Positions 24,676 to 31,961 of a stretch of DNA of 31,961 nucleotides are shown in pieces. Position 1 is the stretch's first letter. Every line of letters begins with the position of its first letter. The stretch is from Marinilabilia sp964403175. Its GTDB lineage: Bacteria; Bacteroidota; Bacteroidia; Bacteroidales; Marinilabiliaceae. The translations under genes and the position numbers were made by a program. Location of the stretch: the NCBI GenBank assembly GCA_964403175.1, contig CAYOFH010000026.1, forward strand, positions 1 through 31,961. The letters are read 5' to 3'. The notes beneath the pieces were generated by a model that saw only the letters and a program-made list of their open reading frames with translations, did no database searches and was not told the DNA's origin.

Positions 24676-25695
24676 CTACTGATTGCAAAAGGAACTGTTA
24701 CGTATAATTAGCTGGAAAGGTTTGATGGTGGTGTTGAAATTCTGATCGCGGTTTTCTATTTTACCCAAAAGAAACTCCATAGACGTTCTGCCCATGTCTG
24801 TCCCGGGAAGTTCAACAGAGGTAATCTGAGGTTCCACAAACCGAAGGGCAGGTTCGCTTGTCAATGATATTATTGCCAGATCTTCAGGAATGGAAAGATT
24901 CATTTCTTTGGCCAGTTTGGAGACAAAAAGAGCCGCAGAGCTATTTGCAGTTATGACGGCATCGGGCTTTGTTTTCCGGGAAAACCAGATTCTCATTGCC
25001 TCTGTGATGTCTTCTTCTGTCAAATCGGAAGATAAGTGGAATTGAGGATGAAGGGGAAGATTGTTTTTTTCAAGTGCGTCTTTGAAAGCCCTGGAGTGTT
25101 CGTTATAGATATTGCAACTTACCGGTCCTCCCAGATGCGCTATGTTCTTATTTCCGGATCGTGCCAGGTGAGAAACGCTTTGAGTCATTGCACTATAGTT
25201 GTCAGTAATGACCTTTTGGCAAGGAAAATCAAAATTTACCCGGTTAAACAGAACTAGCGGAATCTCATTTTTTGTAAGATTATGCATGTGGTCGGTATTT
25301 TTTGTTTCCAGAGAAAGGCAGGCAATAACTCCGTCAACGCGGGTAGCACTAAGTGTACGGAAAATCTCTCTTTCTTTAGCTGCTGAGTCGTTGGATTGAG
25401 CTATTAAAATTCGGTAACCTTTGGTGAAAGCAAGTTCTTCAATGCCATTTACCACCTGACTATAGAAATGGCTGTCTATTCCCGGGATTACTACGCCAAT
25501 AGTATTTGTTTTCCGGCGTGAAAGGCTTGATGCTATCATATTCAGATTATATCCCAGCTGTTCGGCTTTGTCTATGATCTTTTTTTTGGTAGCATTACTT
25601 ATCTTCTGACTATTGTTCAGTGCTCTGGAAACAGTAGATGGAGCAACATTTAACTCTTGCGCAATGTCGTTAATTGTAATTGAAGATTTTGTCAT
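24676..25695 (-). CDS. LacI-family transcriptional repressor
   Basis: 339 residues. The N-terminal LacI helix-turn-helix (ITINDIAQELNVAPSTVSRALNNS, about residues 6-29) includes the hinge-proximal segment KKKIIDKAEQLGYNLN. The rest is a periplasmic-binding-protein-like effector domain (TIGVVIPGIDSHFYSQVVNGIEE, then RVDGVIACLS, VITDNYSAM and PDAVITANSSAA). The C-terminus has the usual TSVELPGTDMGRTSMEFLLGKI segment. It should repress sugar genes until a specific sugar binds. The palindrome before the adjacent GH2 gene is a fitting target. The sugar cannot be named; an amino sugar or mannoside-derived hexose would fit the neighbouring enzymes. A TAnnTTTG element precedes it. Confidence 0.92.
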   Translation of the reverse strand: MTKSSITINDIAQELNVAPSTVSRALNNSQKISNATKKKIIDKAEQLGYNLNMIASSLSRRKTNTIGVVIPGIDSHFYSQVVNGIEELAFTKGYRILIAQSNDSAAKEREIFRTLSATRVDGVIACLSLETKNTDHMHNLTKNEIPLVLFNRVNFDFPCQKVITDNYSAMTQSVSHLARSGNKNIAHLGGPVSCNIYNEHSRAFKDALEKNNLPLHPQFHLSSDLTEEDITEAMRIWFSRKTKPDAVITANSSAALFVSKLAKEMNLSIPEDLAIISLTSEPALRFVEPQITSVELPGTDMGRTSMEFLLGKIENRDQNFNTTIKPFQLIIRNSSFCNQ

Positions 25696-25721
25696 GGGAG
25701 GTTCTCCGGTTTGCTTTAATG

Positions 25722-25729
25722 CAAATTTA
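25722..25729 (-). promoter_or_regulatory. Candidate -7 element for lacI-type gene
   Basis: CAAATTTA on the plus strand is TAAATTTG on the minus strand, matching TAnnTTTG, 27 bp before the regulator's ATG. No TTG was found at the -33 spacing. Confidence 0.4.
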
Positions 25730-25832
25730 GTAAAACATATTTATTTTCAGACCTCTCAGGAAATATTGTCAATCGCAGATAAAAATAATGAAGGAAATAG
25801 TGAATTGTTTTCGAATCACTTTTATTGACAAT

Positions 25833-25968
25833 ACTTCGTTATGCTTTTATATAAGCCTGAAGTTCAAGCGTTTGTAAACGAGTGAGTTTTTGCCTTAAAG
25901 TACAGATTATCAATGTTATATGATTTAGCTTAAATCCTTAATCTAAAAGTCTAACGATCTATTGATTG
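25833..25968 (+). repeat. 136-bp dispersed repeat, copy 1
   Basis: Aligns without gaps to 31720-31855: 117 of 136 positions are identical by hand count, and the last 53 (25916-25968) are perfect. It lies in the divergent spacer between the LacI-type gene and panB and ends 105 bp before panB. The conserved end shows a loose 8-bp rhythm (AATCTAAA, AGTCTAAC, GATCTATT). Confidence 0.85.
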
Positions 25969-26038
25969 AGAACGTCCGTATTTTGTTAATGGTTGGGCAT
26001 CGTAACAGATAATTTATGAATAGTTCAGGTTAAAGTGG

Positions 26039-26046
26039 TACCTTTG
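26039..26046 (+). promoter_or_regulatory. Candidate -7 element for panB
   Basis: TACCTTTG matches TAnnTTTG, 27 bp before the panB ATG. No clear -33 TTG was seen. Confidence 0.45.
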
Positions 26047-26072
26047 CCATTTAGTAAAAAAAGAATAGAATT

Positions 26073-26891
26073 ATGTCAGCTGCAAATGAACGTCCCAAAA
26101 AGGTGACGACCCATGTTTTAAGTGAGATGAAAATGAAGGGTGATAAAATTTCCATGCTCACCGCCTATGATTATTCTTTGGCCGGCATTGTTGATCAGGC
26201 CGGAGTTGATGTTGTATTGGTAGGGGACTCGGCTTCCAATGTGATGGCCGGTTGGGAAACTACTTTGCCCATTACTCTGGACCAGATGATTTACCACGGG
26301 GCCTCAGTTGTGAGGGCTGTTAAAACAGCTCTTGTTATTGTTGATTTACCTTTTGGTTCTTATCAGGGCAACAGTCGCGAGGCACTTCATTCTGCTATTC
26401 GCATAATGAAAGAAACAGCAGCTGATGCCATTAAACTTGAGGGAGGTGTGGAAATTGTAGAGTCAGTAAAACGGATACTTTCTGCAGGTATCCCGGTGAT
26501 GGGACACCTCGGGCTTACTCCCCAGTCTATTCATAAATTTGGAACCTATACGGTACGTGCACGTCAGGAAGAAGAAGCAAAAAAGCTTATTGAAGATGCT
26601 CACTTGCTCGAAGATGCAGGTTGTTTTGGGTTAGTACTGGAAAAAATTCCTGCAAAACTGGCAACTCAGGTTGCGTCAGAATTAAAAATTCCTGTTATTG
26701 GAATTGGAGCCGGCAACGGAGTGGACGGGCAGGTGCTTGTGTTACACGATATGCTTGGCATCAATCAGGCTTTTTCTCCTCGTTTTTTGCGACGTTATCA
26801 CAATTTATTCGCCGAAATTACCGGTGCAGTAGGAGGGTATATTGAAGATGTTAAGTCCGGTGATTTTCCTAATAAACGGGAGCAGTATTAA
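26073..26891 (+). CDS. panB: 3-methyl-2-oxobutanoate hydroxymethyltransferase
   Basis: First committed step of pantothenate (vitamin B5, CoA) synthesis: transfers a hydroxymethyl group from 5,10-methylene-THF to 2-oxoisovalerate, giving ketopantoate. 272 residues, normal for the family. Conserved blocks: ISMLTAYDYSLAGIVDQAGVD at the start of the barrel, VGDSASNVMAGWETTLPITLDQMIYH (Mg-binding Asp and substrate loop), VIVDLPFGSYQ (second metal Asp), IKLEGG, VMGHLGLTPQS, FGLVLEKIP with the catalytic Glu region, and VIGIGAGNGVDGQVLVLHDMLG. It stands alone; other pantothenate genes are not in the window. Followed 134 bp later by an RluA-family gene on the same strand. Confidence 0.95.
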   Translation: MSAANERPKKVTTHVLSEMKMKGDKISMLTAYDYSLAGIVDQAGVDVVLVGDSASNVMAGWETTLPITLDQMIYHGASVVRAVKTALVIVDLPFGSYQGNSREALHSAIRIMKETAADAIKLEGGVEIVESVKRILSAGIPVMGHLGLTPQSIHKFGTYTVRARQEEEAKKLIEDAHLLEDAGCFGLVLEKIPAKLATQVASELKIPVIGIGAGNGVDGQVLVLHDMLGINQAFSPRFLRRYHNLFAEITGAVGGYIEDVKSGDFPNKREQY

Positions 26892-27025
26892 TTTTTACGC
26901 TTTATCAATTAATAAGTCCGGCCTACTCTGCTTTGTGACCGGGAATCTGCCAGTTTTTTGTATTGAGCTTTTTATAATCACTATGACCGGCTATAAAAGG
27001 CTGGCTGGAATATTAAATTATCACC

Positions 27026-27715
27026 ATGAATTTAGAAGTGTTATTCGAAGACAACCACCTGATTGCTGTAAATAAAACCGGATCTGATCTGGTTCAGGGA
27101 GACGAAACAGGTGATGAGCCCCTTAGTGAAAAAGTAAAAACTTATATTAAGAAGAAGTATAATAAACCCGGGGATGTCTTTCTCGGAGTTGTTCATCGTC
27201 TGGATCGTCCTGTAAGTGGAGTGGTTTTGTTTGCCCGCACCAGTAAGGCCCTGAGTCGCATGAATAAAATGTTTCAGGAAAAGGAAGTGAAAAAGACTTA
27301 TTGGGCGGTTGTTAAAGAATTACCTCCCCAGGATGAGGGAGAATTGCGCCATTTTCTGCTGAAAGACAGTAATAAAAATAAATCATACGCATTTCCTAAA
27401 AAACGTCTTGGTTCAAAAGAGGGAGTGCTCAAATATCGCCTGATCTCCAGCACTTCCAATTATCATCTTCTTGAAATTGATTTGCAAACAGGGCGGCACC
27501 ATCAGATTCGCAGTCAGTTGGCTAAGATAGGATGTCCTATTAAAGGAGACCTGAAATATGGATTCTCACGTTCCAATAAAGGTGGTGGCATTACACTGCA
27601 TGCCCGTCGCATCGAATTTGTGCATCCTGTAAAGCAGGAACAGGTTGTGATAGTGGCGCCTACTCCAAAGGATGACAATCTGTGGCGAGAGTTTGATAAT
27701 GTGATGAGGGGGTAA
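27026..27715 (+). CDS. RluA-family pseudouridine synthase
   Basis: 229 residues. The catalytic motif HRLDRPVSGVVLFA has Asp60. The C-terminal LLEIDLQTGRHHQIRSQLAKIGCPIKGDLKYG is the diagnostic RluA-family segment. The protein starts directly with the catalytic domain (LEVLFEDNHLIAVNK) and has no S4 domain, like RluA or TruC rather than RluC/RluD. It modifies uridine in rRNA or tRNA; the exact site is not predictable here. It converges on the flavodoxin-like gene with only 13 bp between the two stops. Confidence 0.92.
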   Translation: MNLEVLFEDNHLIAVNKTGSDLVQGDETGDEPLSEKVKTYIKKKYNKPGDVFLGVVHRLDRPVSGVVLFARTSKALSRMNKMFQEKEVKKTYWAVVKELPPQDEGELRHFLLKDSNKNKSYAFPKKRLGSKEGVLKYRLISSTSNYHLLEIDLQTGRHHQIRSQLAKIGCPIKGDLKYGFSRSNKGGGITLHARRIEFVHPVKQEQVVIVAPTPKDDNLWREFDNVMRG

Positions 27716-27728
27716 TGTATCAGGAGTT

Positions 27729-28202
27729 TTAACTCATTTCCCGAACCATTTTTTTTATTCTTTCATGTTCGATTTTTGAAACGGACCGGTTTACTCCTGC
27801 AATTTTCCGTGTCATTAGTTTTTCAAGAAAATTCATTTTTTCAAAAAGGAACTCTCCTCCGACATATTGACAACTTTTTGCATGATGCCTCAATATTTCC
27901 GGAAATGCCTGGTTGAACTGGTTTTGGGCTTCCTGCTCATACATGCAGCAAAGAAAAAGTGCAAGCTGTTTTTGAAGAAGAGAGGCCGTGTTGCTTTCCA
28001 TGAATTTTCGTAAGGTTTGCTGTATCGTTCCTGCATGAATAGAACCTCCAATAATAATTTGATCGTATGGAGAGAGATCAATCTTATGGTGTTTCCCAAT
28101 GTTAAGAAGAGTAACGTCATGCTGGTGCATGAGCCGTGATAATTCCTCAGCCACCTTTTGGCTGGTTCCGTGCTTTGAAGCATAAATAATTGCTGTCTTC
28201 AT
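27729..28202 (-). CDS. Flavodoxin-domain protein, HemG-like
   Basis: 157 residues with the flavodoxin fold. The FMN phosphate loop is at the N-terminus (IIYASKHGTSQKVAEEL, residues 5-21). YDQIIIGGSIHAGTIQQTLRKFME is the second FMN loop, typical of the menaquinone-dependent protoporphyrinogen oxidase HemG group (Flavodoxin_5). The C-terminal part (LFLCCMYEQEAQNQFNQAFPEIL, then GGEFLFEKMNFLEKLMTRKI) matches that group. Heme-pathway function is possible but unproven; many Bacteroidota homologues are annotated only as flavodoxin-domain proteins. Its start lies 14 bp after the stop of the upstream lipoprotein gene, so the two are probably co-transcribed. Confidence 0.8.
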   Translation of the reverse strand: MKTAIIYASKHGTSQKVAEELSRLMHQHDVTLLNIGKHHKIDLSPYDQIIIGGSIHAGTIQQTLRKFMESNTASLLQKQLALFLCCMYEQEAQNQFNQAFPEILRHHAKSCQYVGGEFLFEKMNFLEKLMTRKIAGVNRSVSKIEHERIKKMVREMS

Positions 28203-28216
28203 GTTTGATGGGTTTT

Positions 28217-28936
28217 TTATTGTTGCTGTTTTAACCTCAAGTTTTTGAACTGATAGACAATCCCGAATTTAGCGAAGCTTGATCCGGGTTCTTCAAATCC
28301 GGATTGGTTGTAAAAATCTTTATAGATCTGACTTCCACGGTAACATTCGATATAAAAGCCCAGTTTTGAACCATTGTTAAATACCAGGGGAGATGCTGCA
28401 AGGCCTGCCGAAAAACCTGCCGAAAAACTGTTAAAGTCGTAATCCGGCAGCCGGGTTCCCGGGTCGGATACATCCAGTATATTGTATTGAATTACCGGAC
28501 CAAATTTTAGTTCCAGTTGACGGCCGTTTTGTGGGTGATTAATTATTCCGAAATTCCAGGTGAGGGGCATCATTAACTGAGTTAATCCAAGATCCCGTAT
28601 TCCCAGAAAGTCATGCTCCGGATCATTGTAGGTAAACGTTTGGCGATTGTGCATGATGTCAATTCCGGTTTCCACGGCATTACTCTTAACGGGTAAGGCT
28701 ATTCTTGCACCCAGGTTAAATCCTGTTTGTGTAGCGCCACTAAATGCATCCACTCCGGCTCCGGGTTCATTGGCAATATCCGTGTTTTCTGTTATGCCAC
28801 CTTTATTTCCGCCTGCCTGGACTTTTAATTCCAAAGAGTTCCAAGATGAGGCATCCTCTGAGGCCTTGAAAGGGGATTTACAACTTCCAATAAAAAATAA
28901 TGTTAGAACCAGAATTGTGATTGTTCTTGTTTGCAT
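28217..28936 (-). CDS. Beta-barrel-like lipoprotein, function unknown
   Basis: 239 residues. The signal segment MQTRTITILVLTLFFIGSC ends in a lipobox with Cys19. The mature chain looks like an outer-membrane beta-barrel: alternating strands with Gly/aromatic turns (TGFNLGARIALPVKSNAVETGIDIM, LMMPLTWNFGII, LELKFGPVIQYNIL, FSAGFSAGLAA, KLGFYIECYRG, FAKFGIVYQFKNLRL). A lipid anchor on a barrel-like protein is uncommon. It precedes the flavodoxin-like gene by 14 bp and follows a membrane AraC regulator gene by 101 bp, all on the minus strand. Confidence 0.6.
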   Translation of the reverse strand: MQTRTITILVLTLFFIGSCKSPFKASEDASSWNSLELKVQAGGNKGGITENTDIANEPGAGVDAFSGATQTGFNLGARIALPVKSNAVETGIDIMHNRQTFTYNDPEHDFLGIRDLGLTQLMMPLTWNFGIINHPQNGRQLELKFGPVIQYNILDVSDPGTRLPDYDFNSFSAGFSAGLAASPLVFNNGSKLGFYIECYRGSQIYKDFYNQSGFEEPGSSFAKFGIVYQFKNLRLKQQQ

Positions 28937-29037
28937 GATTTTGTTTTTGATGCAAAGAAAGAACGACCGGTTTTTCCGAAAGTCTCTTTTTCCAAATAAG
29001 AGGACTCATTTTACGGTAAGATGCCCGAAATGAGGGC

Positions 29038-30171
29038 TCATTTTTCTGAGACCTGTCTGGCATATTCGCCAGGCGTAAGGCCTGTACGCTTTTTGAATAC
29101 TCTGTTGAATGTAGCTTTTGAATTGAATCCACATTCATAAGCAATGCCTAATAATGTGAGATTTTGTTTCTTTTGGTCGATGCAGAGTTTCTTAAAAGCA
29201 TCAATGCGGTATTGATTAATAAAGTCGAAAAAGTTGGAATTTAATTTGTTGTTCAGAATTCCTGATAAATATTCCGGGCTTACGCATAACTGTTCTGACA
29301 ATTGAGCCAGGTTGATTTCAGGTTCCAGGTGTGGCTGATTCTCTTCCATGTGGAAAAGTAGTTGTTTTATAAATTTTTCTTCAGCAGATTTCAGGGGATG
29401 GAGAGATTTATGCTTTTCTTCTTGCGGAATATGGTGAATATGGTTTGATGTGAAAATATTTCCCTGTCGCAAACCGAAGAAACCTAAAACCAGGATATAA
29501 ATGGTTGCAATGGTAAAGCCGGTTAACTGAAGAAGCTGATAGGGAAGCATATTAAAGAAGAAATCAAAAATATAGGTGAGGCTGATGATGCCATAAAAAA
29601 CCATGGCTGTAAACAACACAAACCGCAGCCATTTCAGATTAAAATGATCGATAGTGGAAAAGTAACTTTTTATTTTTTTGCGATACTGTTTAATATGAAA
29701 AAGTGCCTGGATAATATACGATTGCACAGAGATAAATATGGCTCCAACGATAATGGGATATAACCAGTGCTCCTTGAAAAGTTGTTCCGAATCAATTAAT
29801 ATTCTTTTCTCTGCTGGCATTCCGTATGTTGATAATCCCAGAAGAAGTGTCACTAAAATAAACGGAATTAGATGAATTACATGAATGATTTTGAATCGGA
29901 AATTCTCGGAGGTCAATGATTTTACATAGAGCCACAATAGGGGTCCGTGTAACAATATAAATGGTGTAGAGGCATTAATCAATTCAGGAAAAGGATAGCC
30001 GTTGTTTCGGTTGTACATCTCTATCCAACTCAAAAAAATGGTAAGCGCATTGAGTAACAAGATGGATGAAAGTAGATGATCTGATATTTTTTTCCCTTTT
30101 TTGGAAAGAACCAGAATTCCCAGGAAAAGAGCCTCAAAAACACCTATGATCAGAAGAAAATCAGCATTCAT
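29038..30171 (-). CDS. Membrane-anchored AraC-family regulator
   Basis: 377 residues. The N-terminal ~245 residues hold about seven hydrophobic segments, beginning FLLIIGVFEALFLGILVLS and ending TGFTIATIYILVLGFFGL. The C-terminal ~100 residues are an AraC/XylS double helix-turn-helix: INLAQLSEQLCVSPEYLSGILNN for HTH 1, and LTLLGIAYECGFNSKATFNRVFKKRTGLTPGEY for HTH 2, with the family's diagnostic GF.....F.R.FK...G.TP. Such multi-TM AraC proteins are typical of Bacteroidota and probably couple an envelope signal to transcription. Likely targets are the two genes directly downstream, but no operator can be named. Confidence 0.92.
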   Translation of the reverse strand: MNADFLLIIGVFEALFLGILVLSKKGKKISDHLLSSILLLNALTIFLSWIEMYNRNNGYPFPELINASTPFILLHGPLLWLYVKSLTSENFRFKIIHVIHLIPFILVTLLLGLSTYGMPAEKRILIDSEQLFKEHWLYPIIVGAIFISVQSYIIQALFHIKQYRKKIKSYFSTIDHFNLKWLRFVLFTAMVFYGIISLTYIFDFFFNMLPYQLLQLTGFTIATIYILVLGFFGLRQGNIFTSNHIHHIPQEEKHKSLHPLKSAEEKFIKQLLFHMEENQPHLEPEINLAQLSEQLCVSPEYLSGILNNKLNSNFFDFINQYRIDAFKKLCIDQKKQNLTLLGIAYECGFNSKATFNRVFKKRTGLTPGEYARQVSEK

Positions 30172-30219
30172 TTAAATCGTTGTATTTGGTTTAGGTTTTT
30201 CATAAAAATGGAGTGCGAA

Positions 30220-30227
30220 CAAATATA
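30220..30227 (-). promoter_or_regulatory. Candidate -7 element for AraC-type gene
   Basis: CAAATATA on the plus strand is TATATTTG on the minus strand, matching TAnnTTTG, 49 bp before the ATG. Confidence 0.4.
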
Positions 30228-30296
30228 AATGATATTTTAAAATGATTGGTCTCCGGTTAAAGAAAATAGATTGCTGCATCACGGTTGTCGGATATT

Positions 30297-30353
30297 AAAA
30301 GGGGGAAGATGGGTTGCTTTTAGGTAAAACCTATAAACAACCCATCTTCCCCC
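30297..30353 (-). terminator. Long perfect terminator stem downstream of aldolase
   Basis: GGGGGAAGATGGGTTG (30301-30316) and CAACCCATCTTCCCCC (30338-30353) are perfect 16-bp arms. The loop contains a nested AGGT/ACCT hairpin. On the minus strand the stem is followed by TTTTAAT. It would end the aldolase transcript about 235 bp after its stop. Confidence 0.85.
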
Positions 30354-30362
30354 TCTCTTCAA

Positions 30363-30589
30363 ATTTAAAATGTTCAAGTTACATGCTTTTGTTAGACCTT
30401 TAGGTATTGTCGTAGTTAAAAGAAATCACTACTGCCTTCTGCCTAACGACTAAATTACTTTTATCTAAGTAAAAGCATAAATCATTTAAAATGTGCAATT
30501 TATATGATTTAATTAGACATTTAGGCATGTCGTAGTTAAAAGCAATCACTACTGACTACTGGCTACTGACTAAGAAACTTACTTTTATC
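30363..30589. repeat. Tandem 0.1-kb direct repeat with heptamers
   Basis: Copy A (30363-30465) and copy B (30484-30589) align along their whole length at a period of about 121 bp, sharing ATTTAAAATG, TTAGAC, GTCGTAGTTAAAAG, AATCACTACTG and a final TACTTTTATC. Both contain 7-bp units: CTACTGC CTTCTGC CTAACGA in A, and CTACTGA CTACTGG CTACTGA in B. Copy B ends on the first bases of the aldolase stop codon, so the repeat is the 3'-UTR of that gene. Confidence 0.85.
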
Positions 30590-31664
30590 ACGCAACAGTT
30601 ATATCCTTATTCAGATAAACATCCTGAATAAGGTTCAGCAGTTCTATGCCATCTTTCATAGGACGCTGAAAAGCTTTACGCCCGGAGATTAATCCTGATC
30701 CTCCGGCTCTCTTGTTAATAACTGCGGTTCTTGCTGCGGCAGCAAAATCTCCGGCACCCGAAGAGGCTCCGCCGGAATTTATGAGTCCAATTTTCCCCAT
30801 GTAGCAATTGGCTACCTGATATCGACACAAGTCAATGGGATGCTCAGATGCCAGTTTGTCGTACATGTCGGGGTGTGTTTTGCCAAACTTCAGATCAGAA
30901 AAACCACCGTTGGTCGTTGGTAATTTTTGTTTTATGACGTCGGCTTTTATGGTAACTCCCAGATGATTGGCTTGAGCTGTAAGGTCGGCGGCAGTATGGT
31001 AGTCTTTTTTATCGGTTTTAAAATTGCTGTTTCGGGTATAACACCATAAAATGGTGGCCATTCCCAGTTCATGCGCCTGCTCAAAAGCTTCAGCAACTTC
31101 AATAATCTGACGGTTCGACTCTTCCGATCCGAAATAAATCGTTGCACCTACGGCTGCTGCTCCCAGGTTCCATGCTTCAGAAACGCTGCCAAACATAATC
31201 TGGTCGTATTTGTTCGGATAAGTCATAAGTTCATTGTGATTGATTTTTACAATGAATGGAATTTTATGAGCGTACTTTCGGGCATGCAGAGCCAATCCGC
31301 CAAAGGTAGTAGCCACGGCATTACAGCCCCCTTCAATAGCCAGTTTGACGATGTTGTCGGGATCAAAATAGTCCGGATTTGGAGCAAATGAGCTGCCACC
31401 TGTGTGCTCAATGCCCTGATCAACGGGCAGAACTGACAGGTAACCACTGCCTCCCAGACGTCCGTGATCATAAATCCTGGAAAGATTTATCAGTGTTTGG
31501 GGATTTCGATCACTTGGACCAAATACTTTATCAACGACTTCCGGCCCGGGAGTGGTCAGTCTTTCAGTGGGTATTTTAGGATTGTCAAATTCAAGTAATG
31601 AGGCTTCATTACCAAGTAGCTCCTGAATTTTCCCTGTGTTGTTTTTCATTGTGTCCATGTGCAA
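30588..31664 (-). CDS. fbaB: Class I fructose-bisphosphate aldolase (DhnA type)
   Basis: Cleaves fructose-1,6-bisphosphate to dihydroxyacetone phosphate and glyceraldehyde-3-phosphate in glycolysis, via a lysine Schiff base. 358 residues match the FbaB/DhnA family (E. coli protein about 350). Motifs: SVLPVDQGIEH (77-87), AVATTFGGLA, FIVKINHNE (137-145), the Schiff-base region TIKADVIKQKLP with Lys240/Lys245, and the phosphate-binding end LINSGGASSGAGDFAAAARTAV followed by RAGGSGLISGRKAFQRP. ATG 31664 is followed in frame by ATG at 31658 and 31649; the exact start is uncertain by up to five residues. It is monocistronic, with a 136-bp dispersed repeat upstream and a tandem repeat plus terminator downstream. 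Confidence 0.94.
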   Translation of the reverse strand: MHMDTMKNNTGKIQELLGNEASLLEFDNPKIPTERLTTPGPEVVDKVFGPSDRNPQTLINLSRIYDHGRLGGSGYLSVLPVDQGIEHTGGSSFAPNPDYFDPDNIVKLAIEGGCNAVATTFGGLALHARKYAHKIPFIVKINHNELMTYPNKYDQIMFGSVSEAWNLGAAAVGATIYFGSEESNRQIIEVAEAFEQAHELGMATILWCYTRNSNFKTDKKDYHTAADLTAQANHLGVTIKADVIKQKLPTTNGGFSDLKFGKTHPDMYDKLASEHPIDLCRYQVANCYMGKIGLINSGGASSGAGDFAAAARTAVINKRAGGSGLISGRKAFQRPMKDGIELLNLIQDVYLNKDITVA

Positions 31665-31961
31665 ATATTTTTTGATGTTTGTTTATTAAATGTTTTTTTC
31701 TCAGTTTATGTGATATAACACTTCGTTAAACCTTTATAAAATCCTAAAGCTTAAGTGTTTGTAAGCAAATTAGTTTTTATCTTAAAATACAGAGTATCAT
31801 TTTTATATGATTTAGCTTAAATCCTTAATCTAAAAGTCTAACGATCTATTGATTGGTGGTATAAAGGATTTAATATTAAAACATTAATTTTTTCACAATC
31901 CGTTTCTAATAAATATAAGTAATTCAGTTTACGATGTCTAATTTTTTTATTACTAAACTGA
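31665..31961. other. Region upstream of aldolase to window end
   Basis: AT-rich. It holds the second copy of the 136-bp repeat (31720-31855); beyond it nothing recognisable to the window edge. No TAnnTTTG element for the aldolase was found on the minus strand. Confidence 0.4.
31720..31855 (+). repeat. 136-bp dispersed repeat, copy 2
   Basis: Same strand orientation as copy 1 at 25833-25968, with no gaps and 53 identical bases at the right end (31803-31855). It lies 56 bp upstream of the aldolase start, where that gene's promoter would be expected. Confidence 0.85.

Larger units (their letters stand above)
30172..30587. other. 416-bp region between aldolase and AraC genes
   Basis: Holds, from right to left on the minus strand, a tandem 0.1-kb repeat directly after the aldolase stop, the aldolase terminator stem, and a candidate promoter for the AraC-type gene. 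No coding frame is supported. Confidence 0.6.

Noticed and set aside
30361..30589. Tandem repeat as a CRISPR array
   Set aside because: Only two long imperfect copies, no short identical repeats with unique spacers, and no cas genes.

Overview
The window looks like chromosomal DNA of a Bacteroidota bacterium, plausibly of the Bacteroidales/Marinilabiliales type. The evidence is the set of families found together: a DUF5686-type outer-membrane protein with a carboxypeptidase-like N-terminal domain, a head-GIN lipoprotein, a membrane-anchored AraC regulator, a lipoprotein glycoside hydrolase with ROK kinases and a LacI regulator, and several TAnnTTTG-type -7 promoter elements. No rRNA, tRNA, CRISPR array, prophage or intact insertion sequence was recognised. 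One 100-N scaffold gap (5174-5273) interrupts the sequence.

Layout. 1-6 kb: minus-strand genes for an atypical short-chain dehydrogenase, a DUF5686 protein, an RsuA/RluB pseudouridine synthase and a small beta-barrel protein. A ten-unit heptamer array follows the synthase, and palindromic repeats surround the N gap. 6.3-7.7 kb: a phosphoglucosamine mutase. 8.1-13.8 kb: a plus-strand efflux operon (adaptor, MacB/FtsX-type permease, TolC-like channel, second paralogous adaptor) with no ATPase gene, closed by a terminator. 14.0-18.8 kb: malate dehydrogenase with its own promoter and terminator, a head-GIN lipoprotein, a beta-helix lipoprotein and a secreted endonuclease/exonuclease/phosphatase-fold protein.

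18.8-25.7 kb: a minus-strand sugar module. A LacI-type repressor lies upstream of a GH2 lipoprotein whose putative catalytic pair (Asp + Glu) resembles exo-beta-glucosaminidases. Two ROK kinase paralogues follow, one with a degenerate phosphate loop, then an S1-domain RNA-binding protein. A near-perfect LacI-family palindrome sits about 80 bp before the GH2 start, so local control by the neighbouring repressor is likely. 26-31.7 kb: panB, an RluA-family pseudouridine synthase, a flavodoxin-like protein paired with a beta-barrel-like lipoprotein, a membrane AraC regulator, and a DhnA-type class I fructose-bisphosphate aldolase.

Most genes are ordinary housekeeping or surface functions. The least explained material is in the intergenic DNA. 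It includes heptamer arrays directly 3' of two genes, a tandem 0.1-kb repeat between the aldolase stop and a 16-bp perfect terminator stem, a 136-bp ungapped repeat present twice 5.9 kb apart, GGATTnnnAATCC palindromes on both sides of the gap, and a GC-rich structured island between lacI and GH2. I do not see a convincing new defence or mobile system. The strongest candidates for undescribed biology are the two-adaptor, ATPase-less efflux operon and the 3'-UTR repeat elements.
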